A program made the translations under genes and the position numbers. Positions 8,012 through 14,261 of a stretch of DNA of 27,113 nt are shown here, piece by piece. Origin of the DNA: a virus; IMG/VR virus record IMGVR_UViG_3300024239_000155, positions 1 through 27,113 of that record; one strand, written 5' to 3'. How positions within the stretch are numbered: the first letter of the stretch is position 1; every line of letters starts with the position of its first letter. A model generated the notes under the pieces. That model was not told the origin of the DNA. It searched no databases and was given only the letters and a program-made list of their open reading frames with translations.

Positions 8012-9292
8012 ATGGCCACCGCCGACATGCTGCGCGCGGCCTTCAACCGCGCCCCCGAAGCGGCCGTCGAGTTCTTCCGGCAGAAGGGCTATCGCATCGG
8101 CTTCGACCACCAGGACGTCTGGCAGCAGCAACACCAGGCCGCGTTCACCGTAGCCAAGGCCATGCAGATCGACCTCCTCGAGGACATCCGCGAGCAGGTC
8201 GACCAGGCGCTGGAACTCGGCACCACGCTCGCCGACTTCACCGCCAACCTCAAGCCAAACCTGGTGCAGCGCGGCTGGTGGGGCAAGGCCACGATGGCCG
8301 ATCCGGTCACCGGCGAAATGAAGGACGTACAGCTGGGCAGCCCGCGCCGGCTCAAGGTCATCTACGACACCAACCTGCGCACGGCACACGCCGAAGGCCA
8401 GTGGGCGCGCATCCAGGAGGTCAAGGACGCCTTGCCCTACCTGATGTACGACCACACGCCGAGCGCGCACGAGCGCAAGGAACACAAGGCATGGGATGGC
8501 CTGGTCTTGCGTGTCGATGATCCGTGGTGGCCGACGCATTACCCGATCAAGGCGTACGGCTGCAAATGCCGCGCCGTCCAGCTCGGCCAGCGTCAGCTGG
8601 AGCGCATGGGGCTGACCGTCAGCGAGGCGCCGGCCGATCGCCTGGTCACCCACACCAACAAGCGTACGGGCGAGACACAGCAGGTGCCGGCCGGCGTCGA
8701 TCCGTCCTTCCACTACCCGCCGGGCGGCCGCCTGGCCAGCCTCGGCCAGATGCTCGCCGACAAGGTGGAGCGCGCCCCGGCCAACATCGGCGCCCAGGTC
8801 TTCAAGAGCGCCGCGCCGACCTCGATGCCTTTGCTCATGCAGAGCTACACCGCCTGGGTCAATGCCGTCGAAGCCGGCGGCGCCAAGGGGCTGGGTGGGC
8901 GCCGGGCGATCGGCGCGCTATCGCCGACGACGGTGACCGCGCTGGAAACCAAAGGCGTCACGCTGGCCAGCGCCGGCCTGTCCGTCGACCAGCGCGAGAT
9001 TACGCATCTATTTGCCGAGGACCGCAAGGCGCACAAGGCCGTTGGTCGCGAATGGGTCTATGCCTTGCCGGAGAAGTTGACGGCACCGGCGGCAGTCCTC
9101 TACGACAACACGCCGGGCAAGGAAGCGCTGCTCTACGTATGGAAGGAAGGGGGGCGTTACGTGCGCGTAGTCGTACGGCCGAACTTCAGGCTCAAAGGCG
9201 AAGCCTTCACCAACGCCGTGCGCAGCGGGCAGTTCGTGCCGGTGAGCAATCTGCGCGGGCCGCGTTTCACGCTGCTAGAGGGGTCGCTGTAA
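8012..9292 (+). CDS. F: minor head protein F (Mu gp30-like) with C-terminal PBECR-like nuclease domain
   Basis: A 426-residue protein. The N-terminal two-thirds is a Mu F/SPP1 gp7-type minor head protein, with RLKVIYDTNLRTAHAEGQW, then SAHERKEHKAWDGLVLRVDD and PWWPTHYPIKAYGCKCRAVQ. The family acts in head morphogenesis and may enter the host with DNA. After a linker, residues about 323-426 do not belong to the head domain: LSVDQREITHLF, GREWVYALPEKLTAPAAVLY, EALLYVWKEGGRYVRVVVRP and FRLKGEAFTNAV. This resembles the phage PBECR (Barnase/EndoU/colicin/RelE-like) nuclease domains often fused to F-type proteins. The head assignment is firm. The nuclease call is from pattern memory and its catalytic residues are not proven. 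Confidence 0.88.
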   Translation: MATADMLRAAFNRAPEAAVEFFRQKGYRIGFDHQDVWQQQHQAAFTVAKAMQIDLLEDIREQVDQALELGTTLADFTANLKPNLVQRGWWGKATMADPVTGEMKDVQLGSPRRLKVIYDTNLRTAHAEGQWARIQEVKDALPYLMYDHTPSAHERKEHKAWDGLVLRVDDPWWPTHYPIKAYGCKCRAVQLGQRQLERMGLTVSEAPADRLVTHTNKRTGETQQVPAGVDPSFHYPPGGRLASLGQMLADKVERAPANIGAQVFKSAAPTSMPLLMQSYTAWVNAVEAGGAKGLGGRRAIGALSPTTVTALETKGVTLASAGLSVDQREITHLFAEDRKAHKAVGREWVYALPEKLTAPAAVLYDNTPGKEALLYVWKEGGRYVRVVVRPNFRLKGEAFTNAVRSGQFVPVSNLRGPRFTLLEGSL

Positions 9293-9299
9293 CTGGCGG

Positions 9300-9335
9300 G
9301 TGGGACGCCCTCCTGGTCAAACCAGGCTCTCCCAC
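9300..9335 (+). terminator. two-part hairpin just after gene F
   Basis: Eight bases after the F stop, GTGGGA (9300-9305) pairs with TCCCAC (9330-9335). Inside it, CCTGGT (9312-9317) pairs with ACCAGG (9321-9326) around a CAA loop. Both arms are perfect 6-base matches separated by an internal loop. No T-run follows, so it is not a standard intrinsic terminator. It could protect or punctuate the 3' end of the packaging mRNA before the inserted minus-strand region. Confidence 0.45.
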
Positions 9336-9563
9336 ATGACCAAGGCTGAATGCATTGATATCAGACGACGCTTTTCCTGAACCTCGCACCAGTCGCAGCA
9401 CCATCAGTATAGGTGATTGTCAGATCTAAAAACAAACCCCGGCACGTGGCCGGGGCTGAATCCGCATAATCGCGCTGTATTGAAAAATCCGCCGTTGGCT
9501 TAGGCCAGCGTATCACCCACCCCCCGTTCGTTCAGTGGCGCGCGTTAATCGGGGTTTGTTTTA
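9336..9563. other. intergenic stretch between F and the minus-strand cassette
   Basis: I find no convincing gene here on either strand. It holds the terminator of the minus-strand cassette (9427-9455). It also holds an inverted copy of that terminator's foot: TAAAAACAAACCCCG at 9427-9441 against CGGGGTTTGTTTTA at 9550-9563, which differ only by one A. The rest shows no repeat or promoter that I can support. Confidence 0.6.
9427..9455 (-). terminator. intrinsic terminator of the minus-strand cassette
   Basis: Read on the minus strand, the perfect 7-base stem CCCCGGC/GCCGGGG (9437-9443 with 9449-9455, loop of five bases) is followed by TTTGTTTTTAG. This is a classic GC hairpin plus U-tract. 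It lies about 110 bases beyond the stop of the 180-residue minus-strand gene, so transcripts of that cassette would end here before running antisense through gene F. On the plus strand there is no T-run, so it is oriented to the cassette. Confidence 0.8.
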
Positions 9564-10106
9564 CTACTCCTGATCGGCGCAGTACGTGAAAAACTGGTAC
9601 GGGTCAGGAAAACCGAAGGCCGCCAGTGCGAGCATGTAACGTACGAGCGTAGACGATTTGGGTTTGCTCTGAGGGTTAAACGCAGTTGGCGCAAATAAAA
9701 TATCGTTGCACCAGATCGACTTGGTGATGCCGAGGGAAAGCATGTAGTCAACATCGAGAGTGCTCTCCAGTAACAAGGCTGGCTTACGGTTTTTATTTGT
9801 GGGTGACCAGCCTGCTCGGTAAGTCCACAGGCCTTTGATGTCGCCAATTATGCGTCCGAATATTGTTGAACAATACGTCTCGGCAACAAGTCGTTGCGCT
9901 CTGGTTAGCTCTTTTTGAGGGATGCCGACTAATAGTCGAACAGGAAAACTCGGGCCGATATTCAACTTGTCGAGCATCTGCGGCATCTTTCCGTCGCCCG
10001 TATAGAGGGCATTGGAGAACTCTTCGATGAATCGGGGAATGTCTGGGTGGTTGTGGTTACCGTCGAACAGGGTTTCGATTGAAAGGCAAGTGATTCGTTC
10101 AGCCAT
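9564..10106 (-). CDS. unidentified 180-aa protein of a minus-strand insert
   Basis: The start is ATG 10104-10106 on the minus strand, with AGGAGA a few bases upstream overlapping the stop of the first cassette gene, so the two are co-translated. The protein begins MAERITCLSIETLFDGNHNH. It includes PRFIEEFSNALYTGDGKM, PVRLLVGIPQKELTRAQR, LVAETYCSTIFGRIIG, SIWCNDILFAPTAFNPQS and FGFPDPYQFFTYCADQE. No signal peptide, membrane span or known catalytic motif is visible, and I cannot name a family. GC is about 47% in a 60-base sample (9661-9720), well below the flanking phage genes. The antisense orientation, own terminator and composition suggest a laterally acquired moron, for example a superinfection-exclusion or defence function. 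This is inference only. Confidence 0.7.
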   Translation of the reverse strand: MAERITCLSIETLFDGNHNHPDIPRFIEEFSNALYTGDGKMPQMLDKLNIGPSFPVRLLVGIPQKELTRAQRLVAETYCSTIFGRIIGDIKGLWTYRAGWSPTNKNRKPALLLESTLDVDYMLSLGITKSIWCNDILFAPTAFNPQSKPKSSTLVRYMLALAAFGFPDPYQFFTYCADQE

Positions 10107-10115
10107 GATCTTCTC

Positions 10116-10340
10116 CTATGCAACCGCTAGTTTAGACAGGCGACGGTCAATACGCCGCAACAGCTTGAGTATTTCGGTTTCGGGTGGGACGTAGATGTCC
10201 GTTGGGGAAACGCTCTCTTCTTTTGCGCGTTCAATCGCAAAGTAGGCTTTGGCATAGTCTTTGAGAAACGCGTATTGCTCGTGCTTATCCGTTGGTGATT
10301 TCGCCGGTCGGCGAGTCGGGAAGGGTATTACGCAAGCCAT
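10116..10340 (-). CDS. unidentified 74-aa basic protein, first gene of the minus-strand insert
   Basis: I start at the minus-strand ATG 10338-10340 because GGAGG lies five bases upstream. A GTG further upstream (10352) would include the ribosome-binding site itself. The protein begins MACVIPFPTRRPAKSPTDKH. A helical part with FLKDYAKAYFAIERAKEE follows, and it ends in PPETEILKLLRRIDRRLSKL plus AVA. It is small, highly charged and probably helical. It has no recognisable DNA-binding motif. Its stop is inside the ribosome-binding region of the 180-residue gene, so the two form one operon read away from gene I. A role as partner or regulator of the larger protein is possible but unproven. Confidence 0.65.
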   Translation of the reverse strand: MACVIPFPTRRPAKSPTDKHEQYAFLKDYAKAYFAIERAKEESVSPTDIYVPPETEILKLLRRIDRRLSKLAVA

Positions 10341-10617
10341 GATGGCCTCCACATATTAAGTTAAGAGACCGCGCCGGTTAGTAGCCGGTGCGGGCGGTCG
10401 GGTCTCAACTGGGCTATGTGGTAGCCCGGCGCTCATTCCCCTTGCGGGTGTTGTATTCGGCGCTCTCGACCCGACCATATCAATGCTACAGAGACAACAA
10501 TGCCAGCGCGAAGGCTGGCAGCGTGGGCGCATGATCGGTTGCGCTTCCGCCACATATTCAGTACCGGCGATCCTACGCCAGTGCCAAATATCGCGCAAGG
10601 GTTTTACTGGAACGGTT
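10341..10617. other. structured intergenic region between the minus-strand cassette and gene I
   Basis: I support no protein gene here. A 118-codon minus-strand frame across it has no ribosome-binding site and looks unlike a protein. The stretch holds several perfect stems: GGTCGGGTC (10396-10404) with GACCCGACC (10468-10476), GGGCTA with TAGCCC (10411-10416, 10422-10427), and TGCCAGC with GCTGGCA (10501-10507, 10514-10520). GAGACC (10365-10370) can pair with GGTCTC (10401-10406). CGGCGCTC is repeated at 10427-10434 and 10458-10465. It would be the transcribed leader of the minus-strand genes and the upstream region of gene I. Confidence 0.6.
10365..10476 (-). promoter_or_regulatory. possible switching leader RNA of the minus-strand cassette
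   Basis: On the minus-strand transcript, one central segment (10396-10406) can pair either with an upstream segment (10468-10476, nine perfect pairs) or with a downstream one (10365-10370, six pairs, enclosing an inner GC-rich stem around 10371-10391). The two pairings exclude each other. The second ends only about 13 bases before the GGAGG of the first cassette gene. That is the layout of an attenuator or translational switch. No ligand or trigger can be read from the sequence. Confidence 0.35.
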
Positions 10618-10631
10618 CTAAAGCCCTTTAG
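10618..10631 (+). promoter_or_regulatory. palindromic site upstream of gene I (candidate late-activator operator)
   Basis: CTAAAGCCCTTTAG has perfect 6-base arms (CTAAAG/CTTTAG) around CC. A 13-of-14 copy occurs before the P homologue at 21441-21454. In both places exactly 35 bases separate the site from an ATG (10667 and 21490). In phage Mu, late promoters PI and PP, activated by protein C, lie before I and P. I infer that this is the binding site of the corresponding activator here. No good -10 box shared by both can be pointed to. Confidence 0.5.
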
Positions 10632-10651
10632 ATGAAAGCGTTTTGATTGAC

Positions 10652-11713
10652 ATGCACCATGGGGGCATGAAACGAAACCGCCCCGCACATATCGCCCTGG
10701 CCATCGCCGCACTCGGTGTTGAACTGAGTCTCGACAAGGTGCCGGTCGACATCCGCCTGATTCCGGCCGGCGAGTTCCGCTCCAGCGATGGTAGCGGTCG
10801 CCCGGTTAGTTGCGCTGCCTGGGTCTGTACCGACGCCGACGGTGGGCGCCTGGTTGCTGACGCCAGCGCCCGCGCTTCCAAGCGCGTCATCGACTATGAA
10901 CACGCCACGCTGCACGCCAAGCAGGCGGGGAGTCGCGCTCCGGCTGCCGGGTGGTTCAAGGATCTTGAATGGCGCCCGGGGGATGGTCTGTACGCGATCG
11001 GCGTCGAATGGACATCACAGGCCGCGCAGGACATCGCCAGCCTCGCCTACCGCTTCATCTCCCCCGTCTTTTCCTACGACCCGGTCAGCGGCCGCGTCGA
11101 CAAGCTGCTGCATGCCGCCCTCACCAACGATCCCGGCCTTGATGGCCTGACCGATCTGGCGTCGCTGGCGGCTGAATACCTTTTACCCCCGATCAACCCA
11201 ACGGAGACAACCATGGATCTTCTGAAACAACTGCTGGCCGTCCTTGGCCTGCAGGAAGCAACAACCGAGGCAGAAGCGCTATCCGCTGTTGCTGCGCTCA
11301 AAACCAACGTCGCCGCGCTGAGTGCGCAGGTCACCGCGCCCGATCCGAGCAAATTTGCGCCGATCGCTACGCTGACCGCGCTCCAGGGCGAGAACTCGGG
11401 ACTGCAAACCCAGGTGGCAGCACTCACGGCGCAACTCAATGACGGCAAGCTTGACAAGGTGATCGAGGACGGCAAAGCCGCCGGCAAGATCACGCCGGCC
11501 ACAGAGGCGTGGGCGCGCGAGCACGGCAAGAAGGATCTCGCCTCGTTGTCTGCCTGGATACAGGTCGCGCCGGTCGTCGTCAAGCCGGGCGAAACGCAGA
11601 GCGGCGGCAAGGGAAATGGCGAGGGGGTCGCCGCGCTCACGGCGGAACAGACCCAAGTCTGCGAGCTGCTCGGCGTATCGCCGGCCGAGTTCCAGAAGAC
11701 CCTGGCTGCGTAA
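10652..11713 (+). CDS. I: prohead protease I (Mu gp32-like)
   Basis: A head maturation protease of the Mu I family, about 353 residues. Conserved segments are MKRNRPAHIALAIAAL near the N-terminus, PAGEFRSSDGSGRPVSCAAW, the family motif VIDYEHATLHAK, and APAAGWFKDLEWRPGDGLYA. AYRFISPVFSYDPVSGRV comes next. The C-terminal half (after residue about 187) is the scaffold domain, which is also made separately from an internal start. The family cleaves the scaffold and itself during head maturation. The start is uncertain: TTG 10643, ATG 10652 or ATG 10667 are possible, and the last gives the N-terminus most typical of relatives but has its G-rich stretch too close. It lies just downstream of the palindromic site. 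Confidence 0.9.
   Translation: MHHGGMKRNRPAHIALAIAALGVELSLDKVPVDIRLIPAGEFRSSDGSGRPVSCAAWVCTDADGGRLVADASARASKRVIDYEHATLHAKQAGSRAPAAGWFKDLEWRPGDGLYAIGVEWTSQAAQDIASLAYRFISPVFSYDPVSGRVDKLLHAALTNDPGLDGLTDLASLAAEYLLPPINPTETTMDLLKQLLAVLGLQEATTEAEALSAVAALKTNVAALSAQVTAPDPSKFAPIATLTALQGENSGLQTQVAALTAQLNDGKLDKVIEDGKAAGKITPATEAWAREHGKKDLASLSAWIQVAPVVVKPGETQSGGKGNGEGVAALTAEQTQVCELLGVSPAEFQKTLAA
11213..11713 (+). CDS. Z: nested scaffold protein Z, in frame inside gene I
   Basis: Inside gene I, GGAG (11203-11206) lies six bases before an in-frame ATG at 11213. Translation from there gives a 166-residue protein beginning MDLLKQLLAVLGLQEA, containing a coiled-coil segment (LTALQGENSGLQTQVAALTA) and ending PAEFQKTLAA. 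In Mu the scaffold Z is produced in the same way from the 3' part of I. The strong internal ribosome-binding site and the switch from protease to helical, Ala/Gln-rich sequence at exactly this point support the same organisation. The scaffold would fill the prohead and be removed by the protease. Confidence 0.8.
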   Translation: MDLLKQLLAVLGLQEATTEAEALSAVAALKTNVAALSAQVTAPDPSKFAPIATLTALQGENSGLQTQVAALTAQLNDGKLDKVIEDGKAAGKITPATEAWAREHGKKDLASLSAWIQVAPVVVKPGETQSGGKGNGEGVAALTAEQTQVCELLGVSPAEFQKTLAA

Positions 11714-11746
11714 GCCAGACCGGCCCCTCATTTACAGGAGAAAAAC

Positions 11747-12151
11747 ATGCCTTTAGCCACAGACCGCAATACCCCGATGAAGGATGGAGAGCTGATTTCC
11801 GTCCCGGTTGCCGCCAACGCCAAGATCTACGGAGGCGCGCTGGTCGTTGCCAGCGCCACCGGTTTTGCTGCGCCGGGCAGCGTGGCCACGACGCTGACCG
11901 CGCTGGGCCGCGCCGAGAACCTGGTCGACAACACCGGCGGGGCCGATGGCGCCAAGACCGTGCTGGTACGTCGCAAGCAGGCGTTCAAGTTTGCCAATCA
12001 CGCCGCCGACCTTGTTGTCCAGGCCGACTTTGGCAAGACCTGCTACGTGGTCGATGACCAGACCGTTGCCAAGACGGCCGGCGGCGCCACGCGATCCATC
12101 GCAGGCAAGGTCATCGGCGTCGAAGCAGACGGCGTCTGGGTCGAGTTCTGA
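11747..12151 (+). CDS. capsid decoration-like protein (Mu-like phage conserved protein)
   Basis: A 134-residue protein with AGGAGA upstream of ATG 11747. It carries the pattern of a family lying between scaffold and major capsid protein in many Mu-like phages: MPLATDRNTPMKDGELISVP, AANAKIYGGALVVASATGF, TLTALGRAENLVDNTGGADG and KTVLVRRKQAFKFANHAADL, then FGKTCYVVDDQTVAKTAGG. The sequence is predicted to be all beta, with the feel of a small decoration protein that stabilises the capsid. The name is inferred from position and pattern. I know of no direct functional test for this one. Confidence 0.75.
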   Translation: MPLATDRNTPMKDGELISVPVAANAKIYGGALVVASATGFAAPGSVATTLTALGRAENLVDNTGGADGAKTVLVRRKQAFKFANHAADLVVQADFGKTCYVVDDQTVAKTAGGATRSIAGKVIGVEADGVWVEF

Positions 12152-12206
12152 TCGCTGGGCCCCACCACGCCGTAACGCAATACCCGTTAATTTTCAGGAG
12201 ATCCAC

Positions 12207-13259
12207 ATGAAGAAAACCTTACTTCTTGGCGCCGCGCTCGTTTTTGCCGCGCTGACTGCCTTTGCCCTGCCGGCGCCAGTGAGTGGTACCGGCCTTACCC
12301 TGGCGATGGACGCCGACCAGGGCATGCTGTCGAATCTCGTATTCGGCGGCCTGCTAGTCAATGCAGGGACGTTGTCGAGCATCTTCACCGGCCTCAAGAC
12401 GATATTCAACAACGCCTTGAAGGCGGCGCCAGGCAACTGGTCAAAGACCGCGATGGAGGTTCCCTCCACGGGCGCGGGTGAAGACTATGCCTGGTTGAGC
12501 CGCTTCCCGCGCATGCGCAAGTGGTTGGGTGACAAGGTGGTCAAGAACCTCGAAGCAGGGAAGTACTACAAGGCCAACGAGGACTGGGAGGCGACCATCG
12601 CCGTCAAGCGCAATGACATCGAGGACGATCGGCTTGGCCTCTATAACACCCAATCGTTGCAGGCCGGCGAATCAGCGGGCGAACTGCACGACATCATTGT
12701 GGATGACCTGAAAAACAATTCGTTTGTCCAGAACGGGATCGACGGCCAGTACTTCTACGACACGGATCACCCGGTCGGCGGCGCCAGCGTCTCCAACAAG
12801 ATCACGGCGGCACTGTCAGCCGCTACCCCGGCGGCAGCCGCTGCCAGTTACGGTGCGCTGCGCCTGGCGATCATGAACTTCAAGGACGAAGAAGGCATGC
12901 CGCTGCGCCTGGTGCCGGACACGCTCGAAGTTCCGCCAGCGCTTGAGTCCATCGCCAAGATTCTGTGCGAATCGGACAAGCTCCAGGATCAATCGCCAAA
13001 CCCCTACAAGGGCACGGCAACGGTCGAGGTCAATCCCGGCCTGACCAGCGCCACCGCGTACTTCCTGCACGTGACCAAGAAGCAATCGGTCAAGCCGTTC
13101 ATCGTGCAGATGCGCAAGAAGCCGGTGTTTGTCTCGCAGACCAGCTCCGAGAACGACGATGTGTTCAACCGTGCCGAGTTCAAGTTCGGTGCCGAAGCAC
13201 GCGCCACCGGCCTCTATGGTTACTGGCAGCTTTCCGCCGGCAGCACAGGCGCCGGCTGA
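12207..13259 (+). CDS. T: major capsid protein T (Mu gpT-like)
   Basis: A 350-residue Mu-like major head subunit. Recognisable segments are LVNAGTLSSIFTGLKTIFNN, then AGEDYAWLSRFPRMRKWLGD, VKNLEAGKYYKANEDWEATI, VKRNDIEDDRLGLYN and GQYFYDTDHPVGGAS. The start at ATG 12207 is preceded by CAGGAG six bases upstream. Unusually, the N-terminus MKKTLLLGAALVFAALTAFA, followed by LPAPVSG, looks exactly like a secretion signal peptide. Homologues of Mu T normally begin close to the LVNAGTL segment, 40 or so residues later. In-frame ATGs at 12306 and 12327 are possible internal starts, but neither has an obvious ribosome-binding site. A terminator-like hairpin follows the gene. Confidence 0.92.
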   Translation: MKKTLLLGAALVFAALTAFALPAPVSGTGLTLAMDADQGMLSNLVFGGLLVNAGTLSSIFTGLKTIFNNALKAAPGNWSKTAMEVPSTGAGEDYAWLSRFPRMRKWLGDKVVKNLEAGKYYKANEDWEATIAVKRNDIEDDRLGLYNTQSLQAGESAGELHDIIVDDLKNNSFVQNGIDGQYFYDTDHPVGGASVSNKITAALSAATPAAAAASYGALRLAIMNFKDEEGMPLRLVPDTLEVPPALESIAKILCESDKLQDQSPNPYKGTATVEVNPGLTSATAYFLHVTKKQSVKPFIVQMRKKPVFVSQTSSENDDVFNRAEFKFGAEARATGLYGYWQLSAGSTGAG

Positions 13260-13281
13260 TCAATATCGAACCCTGAGCCAC

Positions 13282-13304
13282 AGCCCCCTCGCGGTGAGGG
13301 GGCT
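13282..13304 (+). terminator. hairpin after the major capsid gene
   Basis: AGCCCCCTC (13282-13290) pairs perfectly with GAGGGGGCT (13296-13304) around a five-base loop, and TTTAC follows on the plus strand. The nine-base GC stem with a short T-run suggests an intrinsic or partial terminator. It would reduce read-through from the highly expressed capsid gene into the connector genes. Confidence 0.65.
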
Positions 13305-13338
13305 TTACTGAGCGTTTGATCCAACACCAGGAGCAATA

Positions 13339-13764
13339 ATGGCGACCAAGACCAAGGCAACACCCAGGAAGACGAGCGTTAAAACCGCTGCGACGACTGC
13401 AAAAACTGCGACTGCTGCGCCAAAGGATACTTCAGCGCCCACGTCGGAGACTGCCGCTGAAGTGTCAGCAACGGGGGTGGAGCAATCCACCCCCCAGGCT
13501 GCTCTTCAATCGGCTGTTACCGGCACCACTCCGAGCGAGACGACGAGTGATTCCCCCTTTGGGGGCGCGACGGCAGACACGTCCGGAGCCAGTGAGCCGG
13601 TTGTCAGGTCGCTGATCGTGAGTTCACGGATTGACGGCTTCCGCCGTTCCGGTCGCCCCTGGAGCCGCACGGCTGAAACGGTCAGCATTGACGACTTCAC
13701 CGAAGACCAGGTCAAGGCGCTGCTGGCAGAGCCGATGCTTGACGTCGTCGTGGTGGCTCAGTGA
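13339..13764 (+). CDS. HI1506-related (FluMu/Mu gp35-like) protein
   Basis: A 141-residue protein with CAGGAG upstream. The first 90 residues are Ala/Thr/Ser-rich and low in complexity (MATKTKATPRKTSVKTAATT). The C-terminal 50 residues form the conserved FluMu-type domain: VRSLIVSSRIDGFRRSGRPW, SRTAETVSIDDFTEDQVKAL and LAEPMLDVVVVAQ. That domain recognises the family of HI1506-related proteins which sit between the capsid and DUF1320 genes in Mu-like phages. The function is unknown. It may be a head-associated or connector accessory. The stop overlaps the GTG of the next gene. Confidence 0.8.
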   Translation: MATKTKATPRKTSVKTAATTAKTATAAPKDTSAPTSETAAEVSATGVEQSTPQAALQSAVTGTTPSETTSDSPFGGATADTSGASEPVVRSLIVSSRIDGFRRSGRPWSRTAETVSIDDFTEDQVKALLAEPMLDVVVVAQ

Positions 13765-14261
13765 ACTACATCGCCCCCCTCGATCTCTTGACGCGCTTTG
13801 GCGCCGAGGAGCTGGCACAGGTCGCCGATCGCGGCACGCCGCGCCTGGTTACGCCTGAGCTGCTCGCCTCGGCGATCGGCGGGGCGGATCTGGCTACCTG
13901 GGCGAGCGCCGATGCCGATGCCGTGGGCGCGGCGCTGGCCACGATCGATACGGCGATCGTCGACGCGGAATCCGCCGTCGACGGCTACCTGTCCGGGCGT
14001 TACGCCACGCCGATGCCGACCCCGCCGGCCGCCGTCAAGCGCATGGCCGCTGATATCGCGCGCTATTACCTGTACGACGATCACGCCACCGAAACCGTGC
14101 AGAAGCGCTACGACGCCGCGATCGCCTATTTCCGCGACGTGTCCAACGGCAAGGTGTCGCTCGGCCCCGAAGCGCAGGCGGGAACCCCCGTTTCCGGTGG
14201 TGGCTCGGTCGAGTTTGTCACGTCCGGCAAAGTCTTCGGCCGTGCCGAGCGGGGGCTGTGA
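13761..14261 (+). CDS. DUF1320 head-tail connector protein (Mu gp36-like)
   Basis: A 166-residue protein from GTG 13761. It has the DUF1320 features: MNYIAPLDLLTRFGAEELAQ, a helix with IDTAIVDAESAVDGYLSGRY, and PPAAVKRMAADIARYYLYDD, followed by ETVQKRYDAAIAYFRDVSNG. Proteins of this type are adaptor-type connectors that bind below the portal. The C-terminus (FVTSGKVFGRAERGL) is typical. The start overlaps the previous stop (GTGA), and the stop overlaps the next ATG. Confidence 0.9.
   Translation: MNYIAPLDLLTRFGAEELAQVADRGTPRLVTPELLASAIGGADLATWASADADAVGAALATIDTAIVDAESAVDGYLSGRYATPMPTPPAAVKRMAADIARYYLYDDHATETVQKRYDAAIAYFRDVSNGKVSLGPEAQAGTPVSGGGSVEFVTSGKVFGRAERGL

Noticed and set aside
6743-8713. 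Very long minus-strand frame (656 codons)
   Set aside because: It lies wholly antisense to the portal and F genes. High-GC coding sequence often leaves such open antisense frames. It has no family pattern.
10501-10520. Perfect hairpin TGCCAGC/GCTGGCA as a terminator
   Set aside because: No T-run follows on either strand. It was kept only as part of the structured intergenic region.
10356-10712. Minus-strand frame of 118 codons over the cassette leader
   Set aside because: It has no ribosome-binding site, its composition is unlike protein (Pro/Arg/Thr-rich), it overlaps the start of gene I, and the stretch is better explained by hairpins. A short leader peptide inside it cannot be excluded.
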